A DNA stretch of 64,000 nt from an uncultured Lachnospiraceae bacterium (GTDB lineage: Bacteria > Bacillota > Clostridia > Lachnospirales > Lachnospiraceae): the NCBI GenBank assembly GCA_910587765.1, contig CAJUNR010000007.1:62001-126000 (forward strand). Reading direction: 5' to 3'. Positions 50,484-59,698 of this stretch are shown here, piece after piece. Numbering within the stretch: the stretch's first letter is position 1; each line of letters opens with the position of its first letter. The translations under genes were made by a program, and so were the position numbers. The notes beneath the pieces are model-generated. The model saw only the letters and a list, made by a program, of their open reading frames with translations, was not told the DNA's origin and searched no databases.

Positions 50484-51407
50484 TTATTCCGCCGGCGCAT
50501 CCGCTGTGGGCTGTACCGTATCGTCAGGCGGATTAATCTCCTCCTGAGGGACCGCGCTGGCTGCCTCGTCCGCGCTTCCTCCGACCTCGTCGAAAGCCTC
50601 TCCCCCTCCGGTAACCAGTACAGAACCGGCATCCATGCTGTTCGTGAACTCCTCATAATAATCATTCATGGACTTGATGTCCGCACCCTGATCGATGATC
50701 ACGAATTCCACTCTTCGGTTTCTGGCTCTGCCCTCACTGGTCTCGTTGGTACTCACCGAACGGTACTGACCGTAGCTTAAACCGACCAGTTTGCTCGGAT
50801 CCATAATATCCTTCTCCTGAATGTAGGCCGCAACCTCCGCAGAACGCATGGCGGAGAGAATCCGGTCCGTCCGGGGATTGTTTTCCCGATCCGGGTTCGC
50901 CTGGGCCGTATGGCCCATAATATCAATCTGAGCAATGCTTCCTTCATACTGCTGCAGAACATTGCACAGCACATCCAGAATCTCGATTGCTTCTTCGGTC
51001 AGATTGGAACGGTTTCCCTCGAAGAACGCCTGCTTATCAAATACCAGGAAGGTATACCCCTCTTCTCTGGAGATGCTCACGCCCTCCACTCCGCTACCGT
51101 TCAGCGCTTCCATCAGTGCCACGTACAGATCGTCCGGATTTTCCGGATCCGAGATGCTCTCGTCAAATTCAAGATTGCCGGATACGTCATATTCACCGTC
51201 CGAAATTTCCTCATTCACCGCGATCTGCGGGCTATCGTCGGAACTGGGAAAAATACTCTTGACAAAGATCTCCCACTTCTGCTGGTTCAGCGTGGACATG
51301 GAATACAGCATGACGAAAAAACACAGAAGGAGCGTGACCATATCGCCATATGTGTCCATCCAGCTTCCGCAGTCTTCACCGCCTCCGCCTTTTCTCGGTC
51401 TGCTCAT
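50484..51407 (-). CDS. motB: flagellar stator protein MotB
   Basis: 307 residues. The single membrane helix contains the proton/sodium-carrying Asp in SWMDTYGDMVTLLLCFFVML. The C-terminal OmpA-like domain (IDIMGHTAQANPDRENN, then SEGRARNRRVEFVI) anchors it to peptidoglycan. ATGA overlap with motA. The Pro/Asp-rich C-terminal tail is longer than usual. Confidence 0.95.
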   Translation of the reverse strand: MSRPRKGGGGEDCGSWMDTYGDMVTLLLCFFVMLYSMSTLNQQKWEIFVKSIFPSSDDSPQIAVNEEISDGEYDVSGNLEFDESISDPENPDDLYVALMEALNGSGVEGVSISREEGYTFLVFDKQAFFEGNRSNLTEEAIEILDVLCNVLQQYEGSIAQIDIMGHTAQANPDRENNPRTDRILSAMRSAEVAAYIQEKDIMDPSKLVGLSYGQYRSVSTNETSEGRARNRRVEFVIIDQGADIKSMNDYYEEFTNSMDAGSVLVTGGGEAFDEVGGSADEAASAVPQEEINPPDDTVQPTADAPAE

Positions 51408-52222
51408 GCCTTGCCGCCTCCTCCTTCACCGCCGCCGTCTCCTGCCTTGAGAAGCAGCTTCTTCTGCTGAGACTGTTTCAGACAGGACAGCAGGTGCTCG
51501 CGCAGGAACTTGGGATTCTCACCTGCCTGAATACCCATGATTCCTTCAATGACCGTCATGCAGTACAGCTCCTCCTCCGCCTGGCGGACGCGGAGCTTCT
51601 TGGCAATGGGCTGGAAAAACAGGTTGGCAAAAAGGCTGCCGTAAAAAGTTGTGATCAGCGCCACGCTCATGTCCTGTCCCAGCGTACTGGCGCCGCCGCT
51701 GCCGTCCAAATCCATACCCTTTAACATATTGATCAGACCGATCAGCGTACCGACCATACCAAAAGCCGGCGCGTAAGCGGACGCCTTCTCATAGATACCG
51801 GCCGACTCGTCGTGCCTTGCGATCATATCGTCCATCTGTTTCTCCAGCATGGACCGCACTTTATCCGGATCGTTGGCGTCCACGATCATCAGAACGCTCT
51901 GTTTCAGGAACGGGTCCTTGATATCCGCCGCTTTCTCCTCCAGCGCCAGCAGGCCGCTCTGCCTTGCCAGCATGGCCAGATCCACCAGTTCATCCACCAG
52001 CTTGGGAATCGCGAATTTCTTACCTCTGGTCAGTACAAGCATATGCTTGGGCACATCCTTTAAAACCCGCAGCGGATAGCTGGCCAGTATGGCGGCAATC
52101 GTTCCTCCAAGCACGATTGCAATACTCTGAGGGTCCCAGAAGTTTCCAAGCTTTGATGTTCCGATTCCCCATACGATCAGCCCCATGCCTATTATCATAC
52201 CGAGAAGCGTTGTTATGTCCAT
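51404..52222 (-). CDS. motA: flagellar stator protein MotA
   Basis: 272 residues with four membrane helices. Family signals: IALVLGGTIAAILASYP-like segment near the N-terminus (IAIVLGGTIAA), KASAYAPAFGMVGTLIGLIN in the third helix, and LITTFYGSLFANLFFQPIA in the fourth. With MotB it forms the ion-driven stator. A Gly/Gln-rich C-terminus ends it. Confidence 0.96.
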   Translation of the reverse strand: MDITTLLGMIIGMGLIVWGIGTSKLGNFWDPQSIAIVLGGTIAAILASYPLRVLKDVPKHMLVLTRGKKFAIPKLVDELVDLAMLARQSGLLALEEKAADIKDPFLKQSVLMIVDANDPDKVRSMLEKQMDDMIARHDESAGIYEKASAYAPAFGMVGTLIGLINMLKGMDLDGSGGASTLGQDMSVALITTFYGSLFANLFFQPIAKKLRVRQAEEELYCMTVIEGIMGIQAGENPKFLREHLLSCLKQSQQKKLLLKAGDGGGEGGGGKA

Positions 52223-52257
52223 CTTATATTTCCTCCCTGCTCTCTGTCAGCAATTTG

Positions 52258-52458
52258 TTATTTATCTCTGCCGTCCGGCGTGATACAACTGTGATAAAAC
52301 GCCCGTAACTGCTCCACCACAGATTCTTCCGTATCCTTTACCAGATAGTAATAGCCGTTCATCATCTTGATCTTCGTCTCCGGTATAGCCTCCATCGACT
52401 CAATCTGCAATATGTTCAAGTAGAGTACTTCTCCGCTTAATCTTGTTACCCTGATCAT
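52258..52458 (-). CDS. flbD: flagellar protein FlbD
   Basis: 66 residues from the ATG at 52458, which has AGGAGAGG before it. The sequence MIRVTRLSGEVLYLNILQIE with ETKIKMMNGYYYLVKDT is the small FlbD family found between flgE and motA in Firmicutes and spirochaetes. An in-frame ATG at 52602 would add a basic 48-residue extension, but it has no ribosome site. Role in motility is not well defined. Confidence 0.85.
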   Translation of the reverse strand: MIRVTRLSGEVLYLNILQIESMEAIPETKIKMMNGYYYLVKDTEESVVEQLRAFYHSCITPDGRDK

Positions 52459-52604
52459 ACCTCTCCTGTCACCTTCCATACTCCAGGCAGGCACAGAGCC
52501 ATAGGAGGAGGTGTGCTCCTCCATATGGATCCTTGCCCTGCGGGCCTCGCGGGCCCGGTCCATGATTTTCTGGTCGGCGCTGCGTCTGCCCCGCCGTGCC
52601 ATGA

Positions 52605-53597
52605 TTAACGCTTCATATTGATAAGATCGGAAAGGATCTCATCGCTGACTGTAATGATCTTACTGTTGGCCTGGAAACCTCTCTCCGCCATAATCATCTC
52701 GGAGAACTCCACCGCCATGTCGACGTTGGACGCCTCGAGGTAGCCGGGCATGAGGGTAGCGCGGCCGTCGCCGGGTGCGCCGACGCTGCAGCGACCGGTG
52801 TTATCGGAAAGCGTTGCCTTATAATAGTTACTGCCGTTCTTGGTCACACCCTCCTGATTCTGGAAAGTAGCAATCGCAACTTTACCTATTGTAATCGTCT
52901 GCGTAAATTTAGCATCCTCGCCCTTGGCATCTGTTCCCTCTACCTGAACAGTGACCTCAATGTCGCCCGCTTTGTTAATTTTTACATTTTTTGCCTCCAG
53001 TGCTTTGCCAACCAAATCATTAATCGTCATGCCTGTCATCTCACCGCCTGCAATTGTCACATCACTCGGAACACGAAGCGGCGCCAGCTTCGTATAATCA
53101 AACACAATCTTCTTATTCGCAGCATCCCATGTTCCCTGGAAGCCATATACAAAGTTTCCGTTCCCATCTACGATATAGCCCTCGCTGTCCACTTTGAAAT
53201 TTCCGACTCTGGTATAATCAAAATCGTTTCCCTTAATGGTTTCCGTATCGTCCGCACTGCCAACGGTAATCGGATTTCTGGTGGATTTCGTCACGAAAAA
53301 GCCTTCCCCATCGATCGTCGCCGAGAACCCGCCCACATATGTCGGTGTACTCGCCGTCATGTCCATGGAAATCGTCCCCATCAGAGAACCATAACCGAAC
53401 TGCGCCGCATTGACACCGCCGGAGGTACCCGTCCCTCTGGTCGACGACGTTGATGACTGATACATCGTATCCTTGAACGTATAACTCTGCGATTTATAGC
53501 CGACCGTATTGACGTTGGCGATGTTGTGTCCGATGACGTCCAGTTTCTGCTGATGGGCGCGAAGACCCGATACTGCTGAATCCATTGCTCTTAACAT
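52605..53597 (-). CDS. flgE: flagellar hook protein FlgE
   Basis: 330 residues from the ATG at 53597 (MLRAMDSAVSGLRAHQQKLD). The longer frame to 53669 overlaps non-coding sequence and lacks a site. N-terminal helix IGHNIANVNTVGYKSQ and C-terminal VDMAVEFSEMIMAERGFQAN are the axial-family ends. The middle holds GEGFFVTKS and VGNFKVDSEGYIVDG. It forms the hook. Confidence 0.94.
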   Translation of the reverse strand: MLRAMDSAVSGLRAHQQKLDVIGHNIANVNTVGYKSQSYTFKDTMYQSSTSSTRGTGTSGGVNAAQFGYGSLMGTISMDMTASTPTYVGGFSATIDGEGFFVTKSTRNPITVGSADDTETIKGNDFDYTRVGNFKVDSEGYIVDGNGNFVYGFQGTWDAANKKIVFDYTKLAPLRVPSDVTIAGGEMTGMTINDLVGKALEAKNVKINKAGDIEVTVQVEGTDAKGEDAKFTQTITIGKVAIATFQNQEGVTKNGSNYYKATLSDNTGRCSVGAPGDGRATLMPGYLEASNVDMAVEFSEMIMAERGFQANSKIITVSDEILSDLINMKR

Positions 53598-53720
53598 ATG
53601 CTTAACTATCCTTTCTATTTCAAGTTCCGCTTCCGCCCCTGCGGGCTTCCGCCGTTTTCTCCCGTCCATCCGTCCCCTGTCAGTCGGACAGGGGACCGAG
53701 CATCCTCCAAAGAGGTCCTG

Positions 53721-54101
53721 CTACAGGATGACGGCGCTGTCGATGTTCGTAAATACCCGCTCCTTCATGTCACTCTGGGACATGGTGGTGACGACGGTAT
53801 TGTTGGGCACGTTGACGATGAAGACGCCCTGCGCTCCGATGACCGCCACATCTCTGGCTCCCTTCTTCCTGGCGCCGTCCACGGCGTGCTCGAGATCGCT
53901 CATAAGCTGGCTGTCAACTGCGATGCCCCGTTCATTCATACGTTTTGCGGCATGTTTGGAAAAGTTCAGGCCTTCCCTGGCCCTCTCCTGGAGCAGTCTG
54001 TCAAAAGCCGGCTGATCCGCTCTGCCGGCTGCCGCGCCGGTCCCGTTCTGATTCCCGCCGATCCGTCCGCTGTCCAGACGCTGTACTCCGTTCATCTCCA
54101 T
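53721..54101 (-). CDS. flagellar operon protein, TIGR02530 family
   Basis: 126 residues. FSKHAAKRMNERGIAVD followed by VPNNTVVTTMSQSDMKERVF matches the small family that lies between flgD and flgE in Firmicutes. Its exact role is unknown; a part in hook assembly is inferred from the position. Confidence 0.85.
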   Translation of the reverse strand: MEMNGVQRLDSGRIGGNQNGTGAAAGRADQPAFDRLLQERAREGLNFSKHAAKRMNERGIAVDSQLMSDLEHAVDGARKKGARDVAVIGAQGVFIVNVPNNTVVTTMSQSDMKERVFTNIDSAVIL

Positions 54102-54159
54102 ATGTATTCCCTTCTTTCCAAAAACAACTGCCTTTGTGTTACATACAGATCACTGCTTC

Positions 54160-54723
54160 TTACTCGGCTCCCGCTGAGACTCCGCCTTTCGGATCATCGT
54201 CTTCGTCTCCGCCTTCACCGGCATCGTCCTTGCCGTCCAGATCTTCCCCCTTGTTCTCATAGGGATCCGGGATCCGTCCTACGCCGAGGACGTTGCTCAG
54301 AGGATATTCCTTTGTATCTCCCTCCACTTTCAGCACCGGATTGCCGTTGACGAAACTGACGTATTCCACCTTGGCGTACTTGACGCCTACCGGAACGTCG
54401 ATGCCGTTCTGCTCCTCGGTAACCGCCACGGTAATCTCCTGCCCGATCAGCCCCGCCGCATACGTCTGCGCACTGACTGCCGAGGACGTGTCGATCGCGG
54501 TCGTCATCGAGCTCATGGCCTGCATCATTCCCATCTGGGTGAGCTGCGCCATCATCTCGCTCGTCTCCATCGGATTGGTCGTGTCCTGGTTCTGAAGCTG
54601 CGTCGCCAGAAGCTTGAAGAAATCCGTCATCGAAAGCGTGTTCTTGTCATTGGACTCTACCGTATAACTCTGCAGGTTATAGGCGTCGCTCGTTCCGCTG
54701 ACGCTCGCTACATTGTTTGCCAT
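54160..54723 (-). CDS. flgD: hook assembly scaffold protein FlgD
   Basis: 187 residues. The conserved N-terminal core (MTDFFKLLATQLQNQDTTNP, then METSEMMAQLTQMG) is FlgD. The C-terminal 40 residues are very acidic and Gly-rich (DDAGEGGDEDDDPKGG), and no FlgD Ig/FnIII-like domain beyond a short strand region is seen. It caps the growing hook. Confidence 0.92.
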   Translation of the reverse strand: MANNVASVSGTSDAYNLQSYTVESNDKNTLSMTDFFKLLATQLQNQDTTNPMETSEMMAQLTQMGMMQAMSSMTTAIDTSSAVSAQTYAAGLIGQEITVAVTEEQNGIDVPVGVKYAKVEYVSFVNGNPVLKVEGDTKEYPLSNVLGVGRIPDPYENKGEDLDGKDDAGEGGDEDDDPKGGVSAGAE

Positions 54724-54744
54724 CTCTTCTTTCCTTCCTCTCTG

Positions 54745-55902
54745 TTATACCAGTCCCAGCCGAAGCTGCTGTGCGAACGATTCCGTCTCGCGGCGTTCCC
54801 CTTCCTTCTGCTGTTTCTGTTCTCTCTGTCCGCCCTGGCCTGCGCCCTGACGTCCGTCGTACTGGTCCTCTTCCTGCCGCTGTGGTTCCTGTGCGTAGAT
54901 CACCGTCTCCTCCCCGGTGTGCTCCTTGAGAATCGACGCGATCTCCGACGCCTTCTCGCTTAAAAGCTCCAGCGTCTTCGGGTTGGACGACAGAATCGAT
55001 ACCGCCGTGCGGCCCGCCTCGTACTCCACCCGGATCGTAAGCTTCCCGAGCGATACCGGTTCAAGCTCTACAGTCAGCGTCCGGCTGCCTGTCTGCTGTC
55101 CGGAGGTAAGCGCCCTGCCCAGCTCCTGCGGAAGGTCCTCCACCGTCGCTTTCAAGACCGGCTCCTCCGTTCTGTGCAACTCCGGCGTATTGGCTGCCTG
55201 ACTCTGATCCAGGCTCCGACTCTGATCCACCGCCGCATAACGGACTTCGGAGCTGCTTTCCGCCTCCTCGTCGGCGAACGTCTTCTCCTGTGTCCCGGAT
55301 ACCGGTTCACGGATCGGCTGCGCATCCTCAGGCGCGCCCCCTGTCAGACCGCTGTCGGCTTTCTGCCCGGAAACAGGCATCTCTGCCTGAACCTTCTCCG
55401 GTTCAGCCTCCACTGTCGGTACCGCTTTCGGCAAATCCTTCGTTCCTTCCGCCGCTTTGGGAATCTCCACCGCTTTCTCCGCGGATGTCTCGAGCGGAAA
55501 CTGCGTCTGCTCCGTTTCCTGCGGAAGCGCTCCGATCTCCGTCACCGCCGCGGCTGTTTCCTCCGTCGCGAGCGGCTGCAGCGTCAGTTCTTCTTCCTGA
55601 GGCGTCACTACCGCATTCTGTACGAAAAGCTGCTGCGCCGCCAGTTCCAGCGCCAGAACGGCATCTTCTTCCTGCGGCTCCTGCGCGTCCTCAGAGGTTT
55701 TCTTCGGCTCTTCTTTGGCCTGCGGCTTCTCGTCTTTCACCGGCTTTGCCGGCTCCTCCGCCTTCGGCTTCGCTTCCGGAGCCTCCTGCTTCTGCTGCAA
55801 AAGCTTCAGAAAGCCGTCCCCGGCGTCCGTACTCTGCGCCGCGCGCGTCTGCATCCCCGCCGAAGGTTTCCCCGGCATCTGCAGATTCACAATGTTTTCC
55901 AT
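54745..55902 (-). CDS. fliK: flagellar hook-length control protein FliK
   Basis: 385 residues. The first 260 are low-complexity (Glu, Ala, Pro, Lys) and act as the ruler. The C-terminal domain has the FliK pattern LTVELEPVSLGKLTIRVEYE, followed by a helix (LEKASEIASILKEH-like). It measures hook length and triggers the FlhB switch. A 91-bp gap separates it from fliJ. Confidence 0.9.
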   Translation of the reverse strand: MENIVNLQMPGKPSAGMQTRAAQSTDAGDGFLKLLQQKQEAPEAKPKAEEPAKPVKDEKPQAKEEPKKTSEDAQEPQEEDAVLALELAAQQLFVQNAVVTPQEEELTLQPLATEETAAAVTEIGALPQETEQTQFPLETSAEKAVEIPKAAEGTKDLPKAVPTVEAEPEKVQAEMPVSGQKADSGLTGGAPEDAQPIREPVSGTQEKTFADEEAESSSEVRYAAVDQSRSLDQSQAANTPELHRTEEPVLKATVEDLPQELGRALTSGQQTGSRTLTVELEPVSLGKLTIRVEYEAGRTAVSILSSNPKTLELLSEKASEIASILKEHTGEETVIYAQEPQRQEEDQYDGRQGAGQGGQREQKQQKEGERRETESFAQQLRLGLV

Positions 55903-55993
55903 TCTCTTCCTCCTTTCCGGATTAATCTGTTATCTATAATCATCAGCCGCGGAACTGCCGCCCGCCGCTGCGATTATCAAAATCAGCCGCCGC

Positions 55994-56455
55994 TCAGCCT
56001 CTGCGCTGATACCGGCGCGCCCTCAGCGCATTGCCCGAGACGAACTCTTCCACGAACAGTTCGTCCGCCTTTGCCACCGCTCTCTGATATTCCATGAATT
56101 TCCGCTCTCTCAGCTTCTCATAACGGGAAGTATCCACCTTCGCCTCGATGACCTCCTGCTTCTTCTGGTCCTCCTGCTTTCTCAGCACCTTCAGGCGCTC
56201 TTTCTCCTCATCAATGATCTCCTCCATCCGTCCGATGCACATATCGAACAGGCGGTAACTTTCGATGGCGGTCCCTGCCTCCTTGATCTCGTCGAACTCG
56301 CTCTCGTAGCCGTTCAGCTCCTGCCTCAGGCTGCGGATCTGCTCCTGCTTCTTATTGACATTCTGCATGATGACTGCATGCTCGGTTTTCAGATTGTCAA
56401 GCACCTGCGTCTTATAATCCAGCACCGTCTCCAGTCTGTACTGAAATCTCTTCAC
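55994..56455 (-). CDS. fliJ: flagellar export chaperone FliJ
   Basis: 153 residues starting at GTG, nearly all coiled coil (FQYRLETVLDYKTQVLDNLK, then heptads of Glu, Lys, Gln and Leu). FliJ links the FliI ATPase to the FlhA gate. Position after fliI is standard. Confidence 0.88.
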   Translation of the reverse strand: MKRFQYRLETVLDYKTQVLDNLKTEHAVIMQNVNKKQEQIRSLRQELNGYESEFDEIKEAGTAIESYRLFDMCIGRMEEIIDEEKERLKVLRKQEDQKKQEVIEAKVDTSRYEKLRERKFMEYQRAVAKADELFVEEFVSGNALRARRYQRRG

Positions 56456-56475
56456 TGTCTCTCTGTCCTCCGTAA

Positions 56476-57777
56476 TCAGCCTGCAATCGTATTCATGATC
56501 TGCAGCGTATCTTCATAGGAAAAACTTTCATTGATCCCCTGCTGCAGAAACGCGTTGATGTCGTTGATTTTCGTGACTGCCTCATCCAGCGCCGGGTTAT
56601 TGCCCCGCTTGTATGCACCGATAGAAATCAGATCCGAATTTTTCTGATAAATTCCCAGAAGGTTCCTTACCCGGGAAGCCGCCTTGCGGTGCTCCGGCGG
56701 CACAATCTCCACCATCAGACGGGAGATACTGGCTCCGATGTCGATGGCCGGAAAATGGTTTTCGTTGGCAAGCTGCCTGCTCAGGACGATATGACCGTCC
56801 AGAATACCGCGGACCGTATCGGAAATCGGCTCATTGGTATCGTCGCCCTCCACCAGCACCGTGTAGACGCCGGTGATCGAGCCTTTGTCAAAGTTGCCGC
56901 TGCGTTCCAGCAGTTTCGGAAATTCCGCGTAGATGGACGGCGTGTAGCCTCTGGCGATGGGCGGCTCGCCGATGGCAAGGCCGATCTCCCGCTGCGCCAT
57001 CGCGTATCTGGTCAGGGAATCCATCATCAGAAGCACATCATAACCCTGATCTTTGAAATACTCCGCAATCGTCGTCGCCACCAGCGGGCATTTCATGCGC
57101 AGCATGGCGGGCTGATCGGAAGTGGCAACCACCAGAACCGACCGCTTCATTCCCTCTTCGCCCAGATCCTTCTGTATGAACTCCAGCACCTCTCTGCCGC
57201 GCTCTCCCACGAGCGCAATTACATTGATGTCGGTCTTCACATTCTTGGCGATCATTCCCATCAGCGTACTCTTCCCCACGCCGGAACCGGCGAAGATTCC
57301 GATCCTCTGTCCCTTTCCGATCGTGTTCAGCCCGTCGATGGCCTTGACGCCGAACTCCAGCCTCTCCCGGATCGGCGGACGGGCCAGAGGATTGATGTAG
57401 GGACTGCTGACCGTATAGTAACGGACCGACTGGAAAGCTTCTCCTCCGTCAATCGGTTCTCCCAGGGCGTTGATGATTCTTCCCCTCAGGAAATCTCCCA
57501 CCGGTACTTTCAGCCTCCGTCTGGTGTTGCGGACAAAACTGCCGGAAGCAATCCCGCTGGTGGCCTCATAGGTCATAAGCTGGATCTTCCCGTCCTTGAA
57601 GCCCACCACTTCGGCGGGCATCTGCCGGTTCTGCTCCTCATTGTAAATCATGACGATATCGCCGATGCTGGACCGGCCGCCGGAAGCCTCCATGGACATG
57701 CCAACCACATTTTCGATTTTTCCAATATGGCTGATCGTCTCGGATTTGCCGATCAGCGACGGTATCTTCTCGAACAT
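56476..57777 (-). CDS. fliI: flagellum-specific ATPase FliI
   Basis: 433 residues. Walker A GIFAGSGVGKSTLMG, Walker B-like DVLLMMDSLTRYAMAQRE, and GRIINALGEPIDGG mark the F1-beta-like export ATPase. It drives substrate entry to the export gate together with FliH. Full length. Confidence 0.97.
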   Translation of the reverse strand: MFEKIPSLIGKSETISHIGKIENVVGMSMEASGGRSSIGDIVMIYNEEQNRQMPAEVVGFKDGKIQLMTYEATSGIASGSFVRNTRRRLKVPVGDFLRGRIINALGEPIDGGEAFQSVRYYTVSSPYINPLARPPIRERLEFGVKAIDGLNTIGKGQRIGIFAGSGVGKSTLMGMIAKNVKTDINVIALVGERGREVLEFIQKDLGEEGMKRSVLVVATSDQPAMLRMKCPLVATTIAEYFKDQGYDVLLMMDSLTRYAMAQREIGLAIGEPPIARGYTPSIYAEFPKLLERSGNFDKGSITGVYTVLVEGDDTNEPISDTVRGILDGHIVLSRQLANENHFPAIDIGASISRLMVEIVPPEHRKAASRVRNLLGIYQKNSDLISIGAYKRGNNPALDEAVTKINDINAFLQQGINESFSYEDTLQIMNTIAG

Positions 57778-57780
57778 AAG

Positions 57781-58575
57781 CTAAACTCTCACATTTTCCA
57801 GAATATCCCTGATATTTTCCATCTGCGTGTTCACGCTGACGTCCACAATCTCCTCCGGCATCTCGATGATACAGTTGCCGTTGTCCTCCTTGTCCATGAC
57901 GATAAACTTGATATTGTCCGACAGGTGGGACAGTTCGTCGATGATATCGGCATCCGCCTCCATCATCATATCGTAATCGCTCTTATCTATGTAAATCTTG
58001 ACCCAGGCGGTCTTTTTCAGCTTCTCCGTAGCGGATATGATCATCTGTCTGATCACCTCTCCGCTCGAACGGAGGCTGATCTGAATCACTTTCTCGCCGA
58101 TGGCGATGGCGCAGTCCTTCAGTTCATCCAGATAGTTGCGCAGGCACCGCTCTTTGGCCGTCTCCACCGACTGAAGCGCTTTCCTCATATCTTCCTCAAA
58201 GTCCTGCAGACGCCGTTCATAATCCATCCGGCACTCGCCTTCCGCCCGCCTTCTGCTCTCCTCGTATCCGGTGCTGTAGCCGGCGCGGTAACCGGCTTCT
58301 CTTGCGGACTCGTACTCCTCCTCCGCCTTCTGTCTGGCCGCCGCCCGCAGCTCGTCGGCCTCTCTTCTGGCATCCTCCAGAAGAAGACGGATCTCCTCCT
58401 CGACCTCTTCGAGCCGGCCGTTTTCCGCTCCCTCCTCCTGCACTTCCCCTTCCATGCTCTCATCGAGGGACAGATCCGGCAGCTCTGCGTCCGCCGGAAG
58501 GGTTCCGTCGGGGTTCACCCGCGGGAAGACCGCTTTTCGCGGCTCCTGTACCTGCCTGCGCACCGTCACCTCCAC
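57781..58575 (-). CDS. fliH: flagellar assembly protein FliH
   Basis: 264 residues from a GTG at 58575; the same frame continues upstream without an ATG to a stop inside fliG, coding a plausible segment (SRIIKRTGLKNPGL) right after the fliG stop. An SD-like GGAGGAGAGG lies in the fliG end, so a rare start codon (for example CTG at 58599 or ATC near 58632) is possible. The central part is a long charged coiled coil with Ala/Glu repeats; the C-terminus (GEKVIQISLRSSGEVIRQMI) is FliH/V-type-ATPase-E-like. It regulates FliI. Confidence 0.88.
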   Translation of the reverse strand: MEVTVRRQVQEPRKAVFPRVNPDGTLPADAELPDLSLDESMEGEVQEEGAENGRLEEVEEEIRLLLEDARREADELRAAARQKAEEEYESAREAGYRAGYSTGYEESRRRAEGECRMDYERRLQDFEEDMRKALQSVETAKERCLRNYLDELKDCAIAIGEKVIQISLRSSGEVIRQMIISATEKLKKTAWVKIYIDKSDYDMMMEADADIIDELSHLSDNIKFIVMDKEDNGNCIIEMPEEIVDVSVNTQMENIRDILENVRV

Positions 58576-58636
58576 CGGGGGGATGTAGGGTTCGACCAGG
58601 CCGGGATTTTTAAGCCCCGTACGCTTGATGATGCGA

Positions 58637-59698
58637 CTAGAGTATGATGTCGTCTTCCTCTCCTCCCTTCTTGATGATCACTTCGCCGCGCTCTTCCAGG
58701 CTGCGGATGATATTGACGATGCGCTGCTGCGCCTCCTCCACATCCTTCAGTCTTACATTGGAAGTGATCTCCAGGTCGCCGCGGACCGTATCCGCCATAC
58801 GCTTGGACATATTGTTGAAGAAGGTTGCCTTCATATCCTCGGACGCGTTCTTGAGCGCAAACACCACATCCTTGGTATCGCAGTCTCTGACAAAACGCTG
58901 TACGGACCGGTCGTCCATATCCAGAATGTTCTCGAACACGAACATCTTGTCCCGGATGTCCTGGGCCAGTTCCGGATTGCTCTTGCCCAGCAGATCGAAA
59001 ATCTTCCGCTCCGTACTGCGGTCGATATTATTCATCATATCGGCAACGAAATCAATACCGCCGAGATTCATATTATCCTCGCTGGTAATAATCGTCGCAA
59101 ACTTGCGCTTCATCTCTTCCTCCACGATGGCGATGGCCTCCGGAGAAACGCGGTCCATATGCGCCATGCCTTCCACTACCAGTATACGCTTCTCATCGGA
59201 AAGCTGTTCCAGAATCTGCGCCGCCTGCTGGGGATCCATATACGCCATGATCAGCGCGATCACCTGCGGACGCTCGTTCTGCAGGATCGACAGAAGCGCC
59301 TTGGGATCGCCCTTCATGAAGAAATTGAACGGCTTCGACTGGAGCGTCTTGGACACTTTCTCCAGAAGGTTGCGGGCCGTCGACTCGCCGAACGCCTTCT
59401 CGAGGACATTTCTGGCATAATCCAAGCCGCCGTCCGTCATCATCTTATGTGTCAGGCAAAGCTTATAGAACTCATCCAGCGTGGACTCCACCTGATTGTT
59501 CGTGGTCTTTCCAAGCTTTGCCACTTCGTATGTAAGGTCTTCAATATCCTGTTCATTCAGATATTTATAAATCTGGGAAGCCCGGTCGGCTCCCAGGGAT
59601 ACCACTACCAGCGCCGCTTTGCTCCTTACGTCAGTGAGGACATCTTCACTGCTTGGACTGCTTTCGGCTGTTGGCATTCCTGTTTCTGCTGCTGCCAT
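58637..59698 (-). CDS. fliG: flagellar motor switch protein FliG
   Basis: 353 residues. Three FliG armadillo-type domains: KAALVVVSLGADRASQIYKY at the N-terminus, NERPQVIALIMAYMDPQQAA in the middle (the EHPQ-type motif reads NERPQ), and the torque-generating C-terminus with DDRSVQRFVRDCDTKDVVFA. The start overlaps the end of fliF by 53 bp and has GGAGG upstream. Confidence 0.97.
   Translation of the reverse strand: MAAAETGMPTAESSPSSEDVLTDVRSKAALVVVSLGADRASQIYKYLNEQDIEDLTYEVAKLGKTTNNQVESTLDEFYKLCLTHKMMTDGGLDYARNVLEKAFGESTARNLLEKVSKTLQSKPFNFFMKGDPKALLSILQNERPQVIALIMAYMDPQQAAQILEQLSDEKRILVVEGMAHMDRVSPEAIAIVEEEMKRKFATIITSEDNMNLGGIDFVADMMNNIDRSTERKIFDLLGKSNPELAQDIRDKMFVFENILDMDDRSVQRFVRDCDTKDVVFALKNASEDMKATFFNNMSKRMADTVRGDLEITSNVRLKDVEEAQQRIVNIIRSLEERGEVIIKKGGEEDDIIL

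Noticed and set aside
56689..58647. 652-codon plus-strand open frame opposite fliI and fliH
   Set aside because: His/Arg-rich composition without family resemblance, no ribosome site, and fully antisense to two well-recognised genes.
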